Program-made: the position numbers and the translations under genes
Assembly (NCBI GenBank): GCA_016868375.1
Contig: VGHA01000002.1
Span: 19,061-83,060, forward strand
DNA length: 64,000 nt
Direction: 5' to 3'
From: Betaproteobacteria bacterium
Lineage (GTDB): Bacteria; Pseudomonadota; Gammaproteobacteria; Burkholderiales; Burkholderiaceae_E
Shown here: in pieces, positions 40,836 to 51,081 of the stretch
Numbering within the stretch: the stretch's first letter is position 1
Layout: each line of letters starts with the position of its first letter
Notes under the pieces: generated by a model
What the model was told of the DNA's origin: nothing
Seen by the model: the letters and a program-made list of their open reading frames with translations, nothing else
The model's database searches: none

Positions 40836-42551
40836 CTACAGGGCCTCGGCGGCGAAGTCGGCGAGCCTCGAGCGCTCGCCCCGTTGCAGGGTCACGTGGC
40901 CTGAATGGGCCCAGCCTTTGAACCGATCCACCACGTAGGTGAGGCCCGATGAGCCCTCGGTCAGGTAGGGCGTATCGATTTGCGCGATGTTGCCCAGACA
41001 CACCACTTTGGTGCCCGGACCGGCGCGGGTGATCAGCGTCTTCATCTGCTTGGGCGTCAGGTTCTGCGCCTCATCGATGATCAGAAACTTGTTGATGAAG
41101 GTGCGACCACGCATGAACGATAGCGCTTTGACCTTGATTCGCGTTCGTACCAGATCGGTGGAGGCCGATCGCCCCCACTCGCCTGCCGCCGGGTCGCCCT
41201 GCAGCAGCACCTCAAGATTGTCTTCCAGCGCGCCCATCCAGGGCTGCATTTTTTCCTCTTCGGTGCCCGGCAGGTAGCCGATGTCTTCGCCCACCGGGAC
41301 CGTGGCGCGGGTCATGATGATTTCGGTGTAGCGACGGCTCTCCAGCACCTGCGTGAGGCCCGCCGCCAGCGCAAGCAAGGTCTTGCCGGTGCCCGCCTGA
41401 CCCAGCAGCGTCACGAAATCAATGTCGGGATCGAGCAGCAGGTTGAGCGCGAAGTTCTGCTCACGGTTGCGTGCGCCCACGCCCCAGACCGCATGGCGAT
41501 GGTGGCTATGGTCTTTGAGCGTTTGCAGCACCGCGGTCTTGCCGACGATTTCGCTCACTCTGGCCATCAGCGGGGCATCGCCTTCGAGATAGACGAACTG
41601 ATTGAGCACCAGCTTGCTGATCAGCGGGCCCGAAATCCGGTAGAGCGTTGCACCATTCTGCTGCCATGACTCAACGCCCTTGCCATGGCGGTCCCAGAAA
41701 TCGGCGGGCAACTCGAGCGTCCCGCTGTAGAGCAGGTCGGTATCCTCGAGAACCTGATCGTTGAAGTAGTCTTCAGCGGGAAGGCCCAGCGCATGCGCCT
41801 TGATGCGCATGTTGATGTCTTTGGACACCAGTACGACTTGACGGTCCGGGTGCTGCTCCTGCAGGGCCCGTACGACCCCAAGAATCTGATTGTCCGCTTT
41901 GCCCATCGGCAGGGATGCGGGCAGCATGGCAGCAAAAGACTGCGTCTGGAAGAAGAGGTTGCCTGACGCGTCACGGTTGCCCAGCGACGCCAGTGGCAGA
42001 CCCGCTTCAAGGTTGGCGTTGGCCGCTGCGATCAGCGCATCGAGCGAGCGGCTGACCTGCCTGGCATTGCGAGACACCTCGGACATGCCCTTTTTGTGGC
42101 CGTCGAGTTCCTCGAGCGTCATCATCGGCAGATAGACGTCATGCTCGGCAAACCTGAATAGGCTGCTCGGGTCATGCATCAGCACGTTGGTGTCGAGAAC
42201 AAACAGCTTGGGTGGTGTGCCCGCCGCGCGAGACTGAGCGGGTTTGCTGGCGGGGGCGGGGCGTTTCGCCTTGCCGGCGCCGCGTTCTGCGTCTGCGGCG
42301 GCAACCCGGTAGGGCAGCGGCAATCCGCTACCAGGCGGCTGAACACGTGTGGGTTCGGTGATGACGGGCTTTGCCGCGGGCGCGAGATTGGCAGCCGCCA
42401 CGCGCTCGCTTTTCTTTGACGGGCGGGCCGGCTTGACGGCTGCTTCGCTGGCCGCTGCGACCGCCTGGCTGGCGACGCGACTCTTGCGCGCGCCTCGCGC
42501 GGAGTCAGCGATGGTCGAGGCCGGGCCGGTCGGGGGTTTGGGGAGCGGCAT
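40836..42551 (-). CDS. PIN domain - PhoH family ATPase
   Basis: KLFVLDTNVLMHDPSSLFRFAEHDVYLPMMTLEELDGHKKG; TLLGQAGTGKTLLALAAGLTQVLE; FLIIDEAQNLTPKQMKTLITRAGPGTKVV. Confidence 0.95.
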   Translation of the reverse strand: MPLPKPPTGPASTIADSARGARKSRVASQAVAAASEAAVKPARPSKKSERVAAANLAPAAKPVITEPTRVQPPGSGLPLPYRVAAADAERGAGKAKRPAPASKPAQSRAAGTPPKLFVLDTNVLMHDPSSLFRFAEHDVYLPMMTLEELDGHKKGMSEVSRNARQVSRSLDALIAAANANLEAGLPLASLGNRDASGNLFFQTQSFAAMLPASLPMGKADNQILGVVRALQEQHPDRQVVLVSKDINMRIKAHALGLPAEDYFNDQVLEDTDLLYSGTLELPADFWDRHGKGVESWQQNGATLYRISGPLISKLVLNQFVYLEGDAPLMARVSEIVGKTAVLQTLKDHSHHRHAVWGVGARNREQNFALNLLLDPDIDFVTLLGQAGTGKTLLALAAGLTQVLESRRYTEIIMTRATVPVGEDIGYLPGTEEEKMQPWMGALEDNLEVLLQGDPAAGEWGRSASTDLVRTRIKVKALSFMRGRTFINKFLIIDEAQNLTPKQMKTLITRAGPGTKVVCLGNIAQIDTPYLTEGSSGLTYVVDRFKGWAHSGHVTLQRGERSRLADFAAEAL

Positions 42552-42646
42552 GATGTTCCTGAGGTGTGCGGCCTAGGGGCCGGGGCAGGACGGTTGCACG
42601 ACCTTGCCTAGAAGCGGTGGATCGTGGCCTTGATGGCGGTTTTGGA

Positions 42647-43108
42647 TCAGACGGCTCGGACCGCCTCCAACACCTCAGCCGCATGCTGGGCAACCTTGAC
42701 GCCGCGCCACTCACGCACCAGGCGGGCGCTGCCGTCTATCAGGAACGTGGAGCGCTCAATGCCCCGCACCTGCTTGCCGTACATGTTCTTCAGTTTCATG
42801 ACGCCAAACAGTTCGCACAACGTTTCGTCTGGGTCTGACAGAAGATGGAATGGCAGGCCGAGCTTGGCGCGGAAACCCTCGTGCGAGCGCAGGCTGTCGC
42901 GCGATACGCCCAGAACCACAGCGCCTGCTTTTTCAAACTCGGCATGCAGGTCGCGGAAATCGCCGGCTTCAGAGGTGCAGCCGGGGGTGTTGTCTTTGGG
43001 GTAGAAGTAGATCACCAGCTTCTTGCCCTGGATGGCGGACAGGCTGAATGGGCCGCCGGTTCCTTCGGAAGTGAAGTCGGCAAGCTTGGCCCCGGTCTTG
43101 AGAGTCAA
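42647..43108 (-). CDS. bcp: Thioredoxin-dependent peroxiredoxin (Bcp)
   Basis: KLVIYFYPKDNTPGCTSEAGDFRDLHAEFEKAGAVVLGVSRD. Confidence 0.95.
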   Translation of the reverse strand: MTLKTGAKLADFTSEGTGGPFSLSAIQGKKLVIYFYPKDNTPGCTSEAGDFRDLHAEFEKAGAVVLGVSRDSLRSHEGFRAKLGLPFHLLSDPDETLCELFGVMKLKNMYGKQVRGIERSTFLIDGSARLVREWRGVKVAQHAAEVLEAVRAV

Positions 43109-43220
43109 CGCGGTTTCTCCGGATCAGGTGTTCTGAGTGGAATGGGTCTGAATGCACCCGGCAACCGTCGAAACTTATCACAGCGGTTGAGGTTGCCCGG
43201 GTACAGACCGCAAGCCTCAC

Positions 43221-43628
43221 TCAGATTGGCAACAGGGCGGCGATGACCCGGCGACCTTCGGCCACCAGGATGTTGTAGGTTCGGCAGGCCGCCGGCGTAT
43301 CCATGACATCGAGCCCGATCCGGGCGCCAGCCAGTGCCGCGCTGACGCGAGGATGTGGAAAGCGTTGCCGCACGCCAGTGCCGAGCAACACGATCTCGGG
43401 CGTGTGCGCGAGCAGTTCAGAGACGCACTGGGGGTCGATCTGCTCGAACTGGGAGACGGCCCAGTTGAGGATGGGGCCCTCGGGCAGCAGCAGCAACGCG
43501 CCCTCATGTCGTGCGCGATTGACTTCGATAAAACCCGGTCCGTAGCCGGTGACCGTATTGAGCGACGCGGGAGAGTCAGTGTGGAGTTTCAACGCGGGAA
43601 CCGAATCAGGCTTGGCGGCACGAGGCAA
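43221..43628 (-). CDS. Mth938-like (DUF498/DUF598) domain protein
   Basis: YGPGFIEVNRARHEGALLLLPEG..., EIVLLGTGVRQRFPHP, MDTPAACRTYNILVAEGRRVIAALLP. Confidence 0.85.
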   Translation of the reverse strand: MPRAAKPDSVPALKLHTDSPASLNTVTGYGPGFIEVNRARHEGALLLLPEGPILNWAVSQFEQIDPQCVSELLAHTPEIVLLGTGVRQRFPHPRVSAALAGARIGLDVMDTPAACRTYNILVAEGRRVIAALLPI

Positions 43629-43725
43629 CGCGATAAACGGCTAAAATAGCAGTTTGCATTTTCAATCGGCAAAAATTCCCTGTGCATGGCCAGCGATGCG
43701 CAGGGGGCGAGCCTTCCGACACCAA

Positions 43726-44949
43726 ATGAAAACCATCCAGAAATCGGCCAAGCTTGCCAACGTCTGTTACGACATCCGTGGACCGGTCATGGCCCGAGCG
43801 CGCGCGCTCGAGGAAGAGGGCCATCGGATCATCAAGCTCAATATCGGCAACCTTGCGCCCTTCGGGTTCGAGGCGCCTGAAGAGGTGGTACGCGACGTCG
43901 TCATCAACCTGCCCAGTGCTGCGGGGTATTCCGACTCGCGTGGTCTGTTTGCCGCCCGCAAGGCGATCATGCAGTACGCCCAGACCAAGGCCATCGCCGG
44001 TGTGCAGCTCGACGACATCATCACCGGCAACGGCGTGTCCGAGCTTATTGGTTTGTCAATGCAGGCGCTGCTGGATTCCGGAGACGAGGTGCTGCTGCCA
44101 GCGCCCGACTACCCGCTGTGGACCGCTGCGGTCAGCCTGGCGGGGGGCGTGCCGCGGCACTATCTGTGCGATGAGTCCAGTGGCTGGCTGCCTGCGCTCG
44201 ACGACCTGGAGCGCAAGGTGTCCGAGCGCACCAAGGCCCTGGTGATCATCAATCCGAACAATCCCACGGGGGCCCTATACCCCGACGACATGCTGCGCGC
44301 GCTGGTTGATTTCGCCCGCCGCCATGGTCTGATCATTCTTGCCGACGAGATCTACGACAAAATGATCTATGACGGCCAGCAGCACACGTCAATCGCATCG
44401 CTGGCCGATGATCTGTTATTCATCACCTTCAACGGTTTGTCCAAAAACTACCGGGCCTGTGGTTATCGCGCGGGCTGGATGGTCATTTCGGGCAACAAGC
44501 GCATCGCCTCCGATTACATCGAAGGCTTGAACATGCTCGCCACCATGCGGCTATGCGCCAACGTACCTGCGCAGTTCGCGATCCAAACCGCTTTGGGGGG
44601 CTACCAAAGCATCAATGACCTGATCAACCCCGGGGGCAGACTCTACCGCCAGCGCGAGCTCGCCTGGAGCCTGCTCACCCAGCTGCCGGGCGTCAGCTGC
44701 GTCAAGCCGCAGGCTGCGCTGTACCTGTTCCCGAAGCTTGACCGCCGGATGTATCCCATCACCGACGATCAGCAATTCATTCTGGAGCTGCTCGAAGAAC
44801 AGCATGTGCTGGTGGTGCAGGGCACTGGGTTCAACTGGCCTGATCCTGATCACCTTCGAATTGTGTTCCTGCCGAACGCCGACGATCTGCACGATGCAAT
44901 CGGTCGCTTCGGCCGGTTCCTGGACGGCTACCGACGGAGGCACGCCTGA
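43726..44949 (+). CDS. alaA: PLP-dependent aminotransferase (alanine-synthesising AlaA-type)
   Basis: MKTIQKSAKLANVCYDIRGPVMARARALEEEGHRIIKLNIGNLAPFGFEAPEEV; NNPTGALYPDDML; FNGLSKNYRACGYRAGWM. Confidence 0.9.
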   Translation: MKTIQKSAKLANVCYDIRGPVMARARALEEEGHRIIKLNIGNLAPFGFEAPEEVVRDVVINLPSAAGYSDSRGLFAARKAIMQYAQTKAIAGVQLDDIITGNGVSELIGLSMQALLDSGDEVLLPAPDYPLWTAAVSLAGGVPRHYLCDESSGWLPALDDLERKVSERTKALVIINPNNPTGALYPDDMLRALVDFARRHGLIILADEIYDKMIYDGQQHTSIASLADDLLFITFNGLSKNYRACGYRAGWMVISGNKRIASDYIEGLNMLATMRLCANVPAQFAIQTALGGYQSINDLINPGGRLYRQRELAWSLLTQLPGVSCVKPQAALYLFPKLDRRMYPITDDQQFILELLEEQHVLVVQGTGFNWPDPDHLRIVFLPNADDLHDAIGRFGRFLDGYRRRHA

Positions 44950-44950
44950 C

Positions 44951-46285
44951 ATGAGCACCCAGTCACCGATTCGCGTCGGTCTGCTCGGAATCGGTACCGT
45001 GGGCAGCGGTGCGTACACCGTGCTCACGCGCAATCAGGCCGAGATCATGCGCCGCGCCGGCCGCGGCATTGCCATCACGCACGTCGCTGATCTCAACGTC
45101 GAGCGTGCTCGCCAGCTGGTGGGGGCCGATGTGTCCGTCAGTGCCGACGCCTTCGCGCTGGTTCGCAATCCCGATATTGATGTCGTGATTGAACTTATCG
45201 GCGGCTATGGCGTGGCCCGCGAACTGGTGCTTGAGGCGATCGCGCACAGCAAGCATGTGGTGACCGCGAACAAGGCGCTGCTTGCCACTCATGGCAACGA
45301 AATCTTTCGTGCCGCGGCCGACAAGGGCGTCATGGTGGCGTTCGAGGCGGCGGTGGCTGGTGGTATCCCCATCATCAAGGCGCTGCGCGAGGGACTCACA
45401 GCCAATCGCATTGAATGGATCGCAGGAATCATCAACGGCACCACCAACTTCATTCTGTCCGAAATGCGGGACAAGGGTTTGCCGTTTTCCCAGGTCCTGG
45501 CCGAGGCGCAGCGCCTGGGCTACGCAGAAGCCGATCCCACTTTTGACATTGAAGGGGTCGATGCCGCGCACAAGGCCACCATTTTGGCTGCGATCGCATT
45601 CGGTATCCCGGTGCAGTTCGACCGGTGTCACGTTGAAGGCATCACCGCCCTGCAGAGCGAAGACATCCGGTATGCCGAGCAGTTGGGCTACCGTATCAAG
45701 CTGCTCGGTATCGCTCGACGGCGGGCGCTGGCCAACGGCACGGATGGCCTTGAGCTGAGAGTGCATCCCACGCTGATTCCGTCGCGTCGACTGATCGCCA
45801 GTGTCGAGGGTGCAATGAATGCGGTCTGGGTCAAAGGTGACGCGGTCGGCCACACCATGTACTACGGCAAGGGCGCTGGCTCCGAACCCACCGCCAGCGC
45901 AGTGATCGCTGATCTGATCGACGTAACCCGCACCTTCAGTGCAGATCCCGGGCACCGGGTGCCCGCTCTGGCGTTCCAGCCTGAATCGCTGTCAGACATT
46001 CGCATCCTGCCGATGTCTGAGGTTGAGTCGGCCTATTACCTGCGAATGCGTGTGGCCGACGAGCCGGGCGTGCTCGCCGACGTCACCCGAATCCTGGCCG
46101 ATCTGAAAATTTCCATCGACGCAGCGCTTCAGCGCGAAGCGGGCGAAGGTGAAAGCCAGACCGACTTCATCCTGCTGACGCATCTTGCGGTCGAAGGGCG
46201 CGTCGACGAAGCCATTGGCCGCATCGAGGCGCTGCCCACTGTACTGTCCAAGGTGGTTCGGCTTCGGATGGAAGAGCTGTCGTGA
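44951..46285 (+). CDS. hom: Homoserine dehydrogenase
   Basis: IRVGLLGIGTVGSGAYTVLTRN; VVTANKALLATHG; C-terminal ACT domain. Confidence 0.97.
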   Translation: MSTQSPIRVGLLGIGTVGSGAYTVLTRNQAEIMRRAGRGIAITHVADLNVERARQLVGADVSVSADAFALVRNPDIDVVIELIGGYGVARELVLEAIAHSKHVVTANKALLATHGNEIFRAAADKGVMVAFEAAVAGGIPIIKALREGLTANRIEWIAGIINGTTNFILSEMRDKGLPFSQVLAEAQRLGYAEADPTFDIEGVDAAHKATILAAIAFGIPVQFDRCHVEGITALQSEDIRYAEQLGYRIKLLGIARRRALANGTDGLELRVHPTLIPSRRLIASVEGAMNAVWVKGDAVGHTMYYGKGAGSEPTASAVIADLIDVTRTFSADPGHRVPALAFQPESLSDIRILPMSEVESAYYLRMRVADEPGVLADVTRILADLKISIDAALQREAGEGESQTDFILLTHLAVEGRVDEAIGRIEALPTVLSKVVRLRMEELS

Positions 46286-47706
46286 ACTATCTGTCAACAC
46301 GCGGTGGGCTTGCACCCGCGCGCTTCTCCGAAGTCTTGTTGGGCGGCCTGGCGCCCGATGGCGGGCTGGTCGTGCCAGAGCAGTATCCGCGCGTTGATGC
46401 GGCCACGCTTGGCCGCTGGCGGGGCCTGTCTTACGCTGAACTGGCCTTCGAAGTCCTGAGTCTGTATGCCACCGACATTGAGCCTGCGGTGTTGCGCCAG
46501 CTGACAGCCTCTGCCTACAACGCCCAGGTGTTCGGCACAGACGAAATCACGCCCCTGTCGCCCCTGGGCAATGACGGTCTGCATCTGCTTCATCTGTCCA
46601 ACGGCCCCACGCTCGCGTTCAAAGATATCGCGATGCAGCTGCTGGGGCGCCTGTTCGAGCATGTACTTGCGCGCAGTGGTGCTCAACTCAATATTCTCGG
46701 CGCCACGTCGGGCGACACAGGCAGTGCGGCCGAGTACGCCATGCGTGGACGGCGCGGCATTCGCGTTTTCATGCTGTCGCCCCATGGGCGTATGAGCGCG
46801 TTTCAGGCCGCACAGATGTATTCACTGGCGGACCCGAACATTTTCAACATCGCGGTTGACGGCGTGTTTGATGACTGCCAGGACATGGTCAAGGCGGTAT
46901 CCGCCGATCTGGGCTTCAAACAGCGCTATGCCATTGGCACGGTCAACTCAATCAACTGGGCCAGGGTGGTGGCGCAGGTCGTGTACTACTTCCGAGCCTA
47001 CTTCGCAGCCACGCAACAAAACGAGCAGAGGGTGTCGTTCACCGTGCCCTCAGGCAACTTCGGCAATGTGCTTGCCGGGCACATTGCGCGCGAGATGGGG
47101 CTGCCCATTTCTCGCCTGGTGGTGGCCACCAACGAAAACGATGTGCTTGATGAATTCTTTCGAAGCGGACGCTACCGCGTTCGTGGGTCCGCTGAAACTT
47201 TCCAGACCAGCAGCCCCTCCATGGACATCAGCAAGGCGTCAAACTTTGAGCGCTTTGTGTATGACCTGGTCGGCCGGGACGGCGAACGAGTGGCGGCGCT
47301 CTGGCGAGATGTCGATGCGCGTGGCGAGTTTGATTTAAGCGCAAGCCCTGAGTTCGCCGCCATCTCGCGCTACGGTTTTGCGTCGGGGCGCAGCACGCAC
47401 TCCAACCGGCTCGACACAATCCGGGCGGTCCATGCCCGGTATGGCCGAGTGGTCGACACGCACACTGCAGATGGGCTGGCGGTCGCTGAGCGCTGGCGCG
47501 AGCCCGGCATTCCCATGATCTGCCTCGAAACGGCGCTGCCCGCAAAATTCGCCGACACCATTCGTGAGGCGCTAGGTGCTGACGCGCCCAGGCCTGCCGG
47601 GTTCGACGGTCTTGAGTCCAAGGTCCAGCGCTTCGCGTTAATGCCTGCGGATGTGCCCATGCTCAAGCACTACATCGCGGCGCGCTGCCCGCTAGCCGCG
47701 GCTTGA
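46282..47706 (+). CDS. thrC: Threonine synthase
   Basis: MNYLSTRGGLAPARFSEVLLGGLAPDGGLVVPEQYP; GPTLAFKDIAMQLLG; ATSGDTGSAAEYA. Confidence 0.98.
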   Translation: MNYLSTRGGLAPARFSEVLLGGLAPDGGLVVPEQYPRVDAATLGRWRGLSYAELAFEVLSLYATDIEPAVLRQLTASAYNAQVFGTDEITPLSPLGNDGLHLLHLSNGPTLAFKDIAMQLLGRLFEHVLARSGAQLNILGATSGDTGSAAEYAMRGRRGIRVFMLSPHGRMSAFQAAQMYSLADPNIFNIAVDGVFDDCQDMVKAVSADLGFKQRYAIGTVNSINWARVVAQVVYYFRAYFAATQQNEQRVSFTVPSGNFGNVLAGHIAREMGLPISRLVVATNENDVLDEFFRSGRYRVRGSAETFQTSSPSMDISKASNFERFVYDLVGRDGERVAALWRDVDARGEFDLSASPEFAAISRYGFASGRSTHSNRLDTIRAVHARYGRVVDTHTADGLAVAERWREPGIPMICLETALPAKFADTIREALGADAPRPAGFDGLESKVQRFALMPADVPMLKHYIAARCPLAAA

Positions 47707-47711
47707 CGGTG

Positions 47712-48656
47712 ATGTCAGAGCAGGCGCTGTCCTGGCGGCAGGTTCTGCTGCTGCTGGCAACCTCAGCGAGTTTTGCCTCGTCGGTCGTGCTTAACAAACT
47801 CATGGTGACGGCCCTGCCGCCGTTTACGCTGGCTGCCAGCCGGGTGCTGCTGGCGCTACCGTTTTGTCTGGGTGCGATGCTGATGATGCACCGGTCCTTG
47901 CCGCGCGCACCGCGCGACCGGACGGCGGTGGGGTTTGCCTCGCTGGGCATCATTGTCGTGCCCTACACGGCGCTTGCTATCGGACAGCAGACCATCGCAA
48001 GCGGCCTGTCGGGCATTCTGTACTCCATCATTCCGCTGCTCACGCTGTTGTTGGGGGCGCTTTTTCTGCGCGATGAACGCCTGGGCCTCGCGCGGTTCGC
48101 GGGTATTGCCCTCGGTATGGTGGGGGTGGTGGTGGTTATCGGGCCGTCGGTTCTGGGCGGCCTGGGCCAGCATGCGGTGGCTGAACTTATTACGCTGTGC
48201 GGGCCGATTGCGTATGCGTCGGCAATGGTGCTGATGCGGCGCTTTCGGCACATTGATCCGGTATCGCTCACGGCGGGTGCGTTTGTCGCCGCGTCGCTGG
48301 TGCTGGTGCCGCTCGCTTTCATTTTTGAAAAGCCGCTTGAGGCTCGCATTGGTGCGGGCGTCATGCTTACGCTGCTGGCATTGGCCACCGTCGGCACCAT
48401 GCTTCCGGCAATCCTGAATTACCTGCTGGTTCAGCGGGTCGGCGCCACGCGGGCGGCCATCGCCATGTTCCTGATGCCCGTGCTGGCGGTGTTTGGCGGC
48501 TGGGCATTCCTTGGCGAGCGTCTGGGTATCCATGCATTCGCAGGGCTTACGCTTATCCTCGCAGGCAGTTATTTGGTCAATGGTCGATTGAGTCGAATGA
48601 AGACGACAGAATCCGCTGAAACCCGGCCGCCGGTCGCCGCCCGCGGAGCCGAGTGA
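47712..48656 (+). CDS. DMT superfamily (EamA) transporter
   Basis: Two EamA halves, FASSVVLNKLMVTALPPFTLAASRVLLALPF. Confidence 0.87.
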   Translation: MSEQALSWRQVLLLLATSASFASSVVLNKLMVTALPPFTLAASRVLLALPFCLGAMLMMHRSLPRAPRDRTAVGFASLGIIVVPYTALAIGQQTIASGLSGILYSIIPLLTLLLGALFLRDERLGLARFAGIALGMVGVVVVIGPSVLGGLGQHAVAELITLCGPIAYASAMVLMRRFRHIDPVSLTAGAFVAASLVLVPLAFIFEKPLEARIGAGVMLTLLALATVGTMLPAILNYLLVQRVGATRAAIAMFLMPVLAVFGGWAFLGERLGIHAFAGLTLILAGSYLVNGRLSRMKTTESAETRPPVAARGAE

Positions 48657-48658
48657 TC

Positions 48659-49894
48659 ATGAGCAAGGCGCCGCTCTTATCGTTTGATGATGCCCTGGCT
48701 TCGCTGCTGGCTGCAGCGGTCGTTGTGGCCGAGTCTGACACCGTGTCCACGCTCGATGCGGTTGGCAGAGTGCTGGCTGCCGACCTGCGGTCCAGCCTGA
48801 ACGTACCGCCCGCCGACAATACGCAGATGGATGGCTACGCCCTGTGCGCGGGCGATCTGAAAGGCGTGCAGGGCGCACGCTTGCGAGTAAGCCAGCGAAT
48901 CCCGGCAGGCCAGTTGGGTGCGCGTCTTGAGCCCGGCACAGCGGCACGAATCTTCACGGGCGCTTTCATTCCTGAGGGCGCGGATACGGTGGTCATGCAG
49001 GAGCAGGTGCGTGTCGAGGGTGAGCACATCGTGCTCGACCATCTGCCGCGTGCGGGTGAATGGATCCGTCGACTGGGCGAAGACATTGCCCAGGACAGCG
49101 TCGTGCTGGCTGCAGGGACACGACTGACGCCGCAGGCCATCGGTCTGGCGGCGTCGGTGGGGGCTGCCACGCTGCATGTTCGCCGACCGCTCCGCGTTGC
49201 CTGCTTTTTTACCGGCGACGAACTGACCATGCCGGGCGAACCCTTGCGACCCGGGGCCATCTACAACAGCAATCGTTTCGTGCTGGTAGGGCTGTTGCGC
49301 TCGCTGGGATGCGACGTTACCGACTTTGGCATCGTGCCCGATTCACTCGAGGCCACGCGCTCGGCGCTCCGGCGTGCGGCGGTAAACGCTGATCTGATTC
49401 TCACCTCCGGTGGCGTCTCGGTTGGCGAGGAAGACCATGTGAAGCCGGCGGTGGAGGCTGAAGGCGAACTGGCGCTCTGGCAGATCTCCCTGAAGCCCGG
49501 CAAGCCGCTGGCGTTTGGTCGGGTGCGTCGGGACGACTCAAGCGCCGCGGCGCCAGCCTGGTTTATCGGCCTGCCCGGTAACCCGGTTTCCAGCTTTGTC
49601 ACCTTTCTCATGATGGTTCGTCCGTTCCTGCTGCGCTGTCAGGGCGTAATGGATACCGACCCGCCGCGTTTGCCCATGCGCGCTGACTTCAACTGGCCCA
49701 AGCCCGACAGGCGTCGTGAGTTTCTTCGCGTCTCGTTGAATGCTGGCGGCGGGCTCGAGCTGTTCTCCAATCAAAGCTCGGGCGTGCTCACCTCCACCGT
49801 TCGGTGCGACGGGCTAGTGGATAACCCCGCAGGGCGGCCTATCGCGCCTGGGGACACGGTTCGCTTTATTCCGTTTTCGGCGTTGGGTGCATGA
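48659..49894 (+). CDS. moeA: Molybdopterin molybdenumtransferase
   Basis: PPADNTQMDGYALCAGDL; TGDELTMPGEPLRPGAIYNSNRF; SGGVSVGEEDHVK; GLPGNPVSSFVTF. Confidence 0.97.
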   Translation: MSKAPLLSFDDALASLLAAAVVVAESDTVSTLDAVGRVLAADLRSSLNVPPADNTQMDGYALCAGDLKGVQGARLRVSQRIPAGQLGARLEPGTAARIFTGAFIPEGADTVVMQEQVRVEGEHIVLDHLPRAGEWIRRLGEDIAQDSVVLAAGTRLTPQAIGLAASVGAATLHVRRPLRVACFFTGDELTMPGEPLRPGAIYNSNRFVLVGLLRSLGCDVTDFGIVPDSLEATRSALRRAAVNADLILTSGGVSVGEEDHVKPAVEAEGELALWQISLKPGKPLAFGRVRRDDSSAAAPAWFIGLPGNPVSSFVTFLMMVRPFLLRCQGVMDTDPPRLPMRADFNWPKPDRRREFLRVSLNAGGGLELFSNQSSGVLTSTVRCDGLVDNPAGRPIAPGDTVRFIPFSALGA

Positions 49895-50148
49895 AGATCA
49901 CCATCCTGTATTTCGCATCGCTTCGCGAGACGCTTGGGCTCGAGCGTGAATCGGTCGAGGTTCCTGCAGAGATCGCCACCATGGGGGCGCTGCGCAACTG
50001 GTTGCGTCTGCGGGGCGGTGCGTGGGCGGAATCGCTTGTTGAGGGGCGCGCCGTTCGAATGGCGGTGAATCGTCAATTGGCAGGCCCCGAGTCTCTGCTT
50101 GTCGACGATGCTGAAGTCGCTTTCTTTCCGCCGGTAACCGGCGGTTGA
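49891..50148 (+). CDS. moaD: Molybdopterin synthase sulfur carrier subunit
   Basis: MKITILYFASLRETLGLERESVEVP ... VDDAEVAFFPPVTGG (C-terminal GG). Confidence 0.96.
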   Translation: MKITILYFASLRETLGLERESVEVPAEIATMGALRNWLRLRGGAWAESLVEGRAVRMAVNRQLAGPESLLVDDAEVAFFPPVTGG

Positions 50149-50163
50149 TGGCAGAGCATTCCC

Positions 50164-50673
50164 ATGGGTCAGGCGACATCATTGGTTCGAGTCCAGCACG
50201 AAGACTTTGACCTGACCCGGGAAGTCCAGGCGCTTCGGCAGGGCGATGCCGGCGTAGGTGCCGTGGCGGTGTTTGTTGGAACGGTCCGCGATGTGAACGA
50301 AGGCAGCGGCGTGTCCACGCTTACGCTGGAGCACTATCCGGGCATGACCGAGTCTGCGCTTGAGGATATCGCTGCGCAGGCGCACCAGCGCTGGCGTCTG
50401 AACGGCACGCTGATCATCCACCGCTACGGTGAACTGCAGCCCTGCGATCAGATTGTGCTGGTCGCGGTAACCTCGGCGCATCGTGGCGACGCCTTTGAAG
50501 CCTGCGAGTTCATCATGGACTTCCTCAAGACCCGAGCGCCGTTCTGGAAAAAAGAGCAGACGCCCGCGGGCACCCGATGGGTGGATGCGCGTCGGGCCGA
50601 CGATGAGGCGGCTGCGCGTTGGGACGAATCTTCGCCCAACACCGATCGCGTCCGTTCATCGCCCGCTGGCTGA
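50164..50673 (+). CDS. moaE: Molybdopterin synthase catalytic subunit
   Basis: GAVAVFVGTVRDVNEGSGVSTLTLEHYPGMTESAL; TSAHRGDAFEACEFIMDFLKTRAPFWKKE. Confidence 0.96.
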   Translation: MGQATSLVRVQHEDFDLTREVQALRQGDAGVGAVAVFVGTVRDVNEGSGVSTLTLEHYPGMTESALEDIAAQAHQRWRLNGTLIIHRYGELQPCDQIVLVAVTSAHRGDAFEACEFIMDFLKTRAPFWKKEQTPAGTRWVDARRADDEAAARWDESSPNTDRVRSSPAG

Positions 50674-50698
50674 CCGCCACGCGATTCAAGCGCCCAGC

Positions 50699-51076
50699 AT
50701 GTCACTGACTCTGCTCGGTCTGGCTGCGGTGGCCTCGGGCGCCGCCGTGGGCGCGAGCCTGCGCTGGGTGCTCAGCGTGGCGCTTAACAGCCTGCAGCCC
50801 GCGCTACCCATCGGTACGCTGGTTGCCAATCTGGCGGGCGGTCTGCTGGCGGGTGTCGCCATGGCCTGGATTGCGCGTCACCCGGAACTGTCGCCCAGCT
50901 GGCGATTGTTTATCACGACGGGGTTTCTGGGTGGGCTGACCACTTTCTCAACTTTTTCAGCCGAATCGCTGGCACTGCTGATGCGGGCTGAATTCGGCGC
51001 GGCTGCGCTCCACTCAACGGTGCACTTGCTGGGGTCGCTCGGCGCGGCAGCGGTGGGCTATCGACTGGCGAGCTGA
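50699..51076 (+). CDS. crcB: Fluoride efflux channel CrcB
   Basis: GAAVGASLRWVLS, PIGTLVANLAGGLLAGV, TTGFLGGLTTFSTFSAES. Confidence 0.93.
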   Translation: MSLTLLGLAAVASGAAVGASLRWVLSVALNSLQPALPIGTLVANLAGGLLAGVAMAWIARHPELSPSWRLFITTGFLGGLTTFSTFSAESLALLMRAEFGAAALHSTVHLLGSLGAAAVGYRLAS

Positions 51077-51081
51077 GCGGC

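Noticed and set aside
50673-50699. Fluoride riboswitch before crcB
   Set aside because: Only about 25 nt separate moaE and crcB; no room for and no sign of the riboswitch fold.
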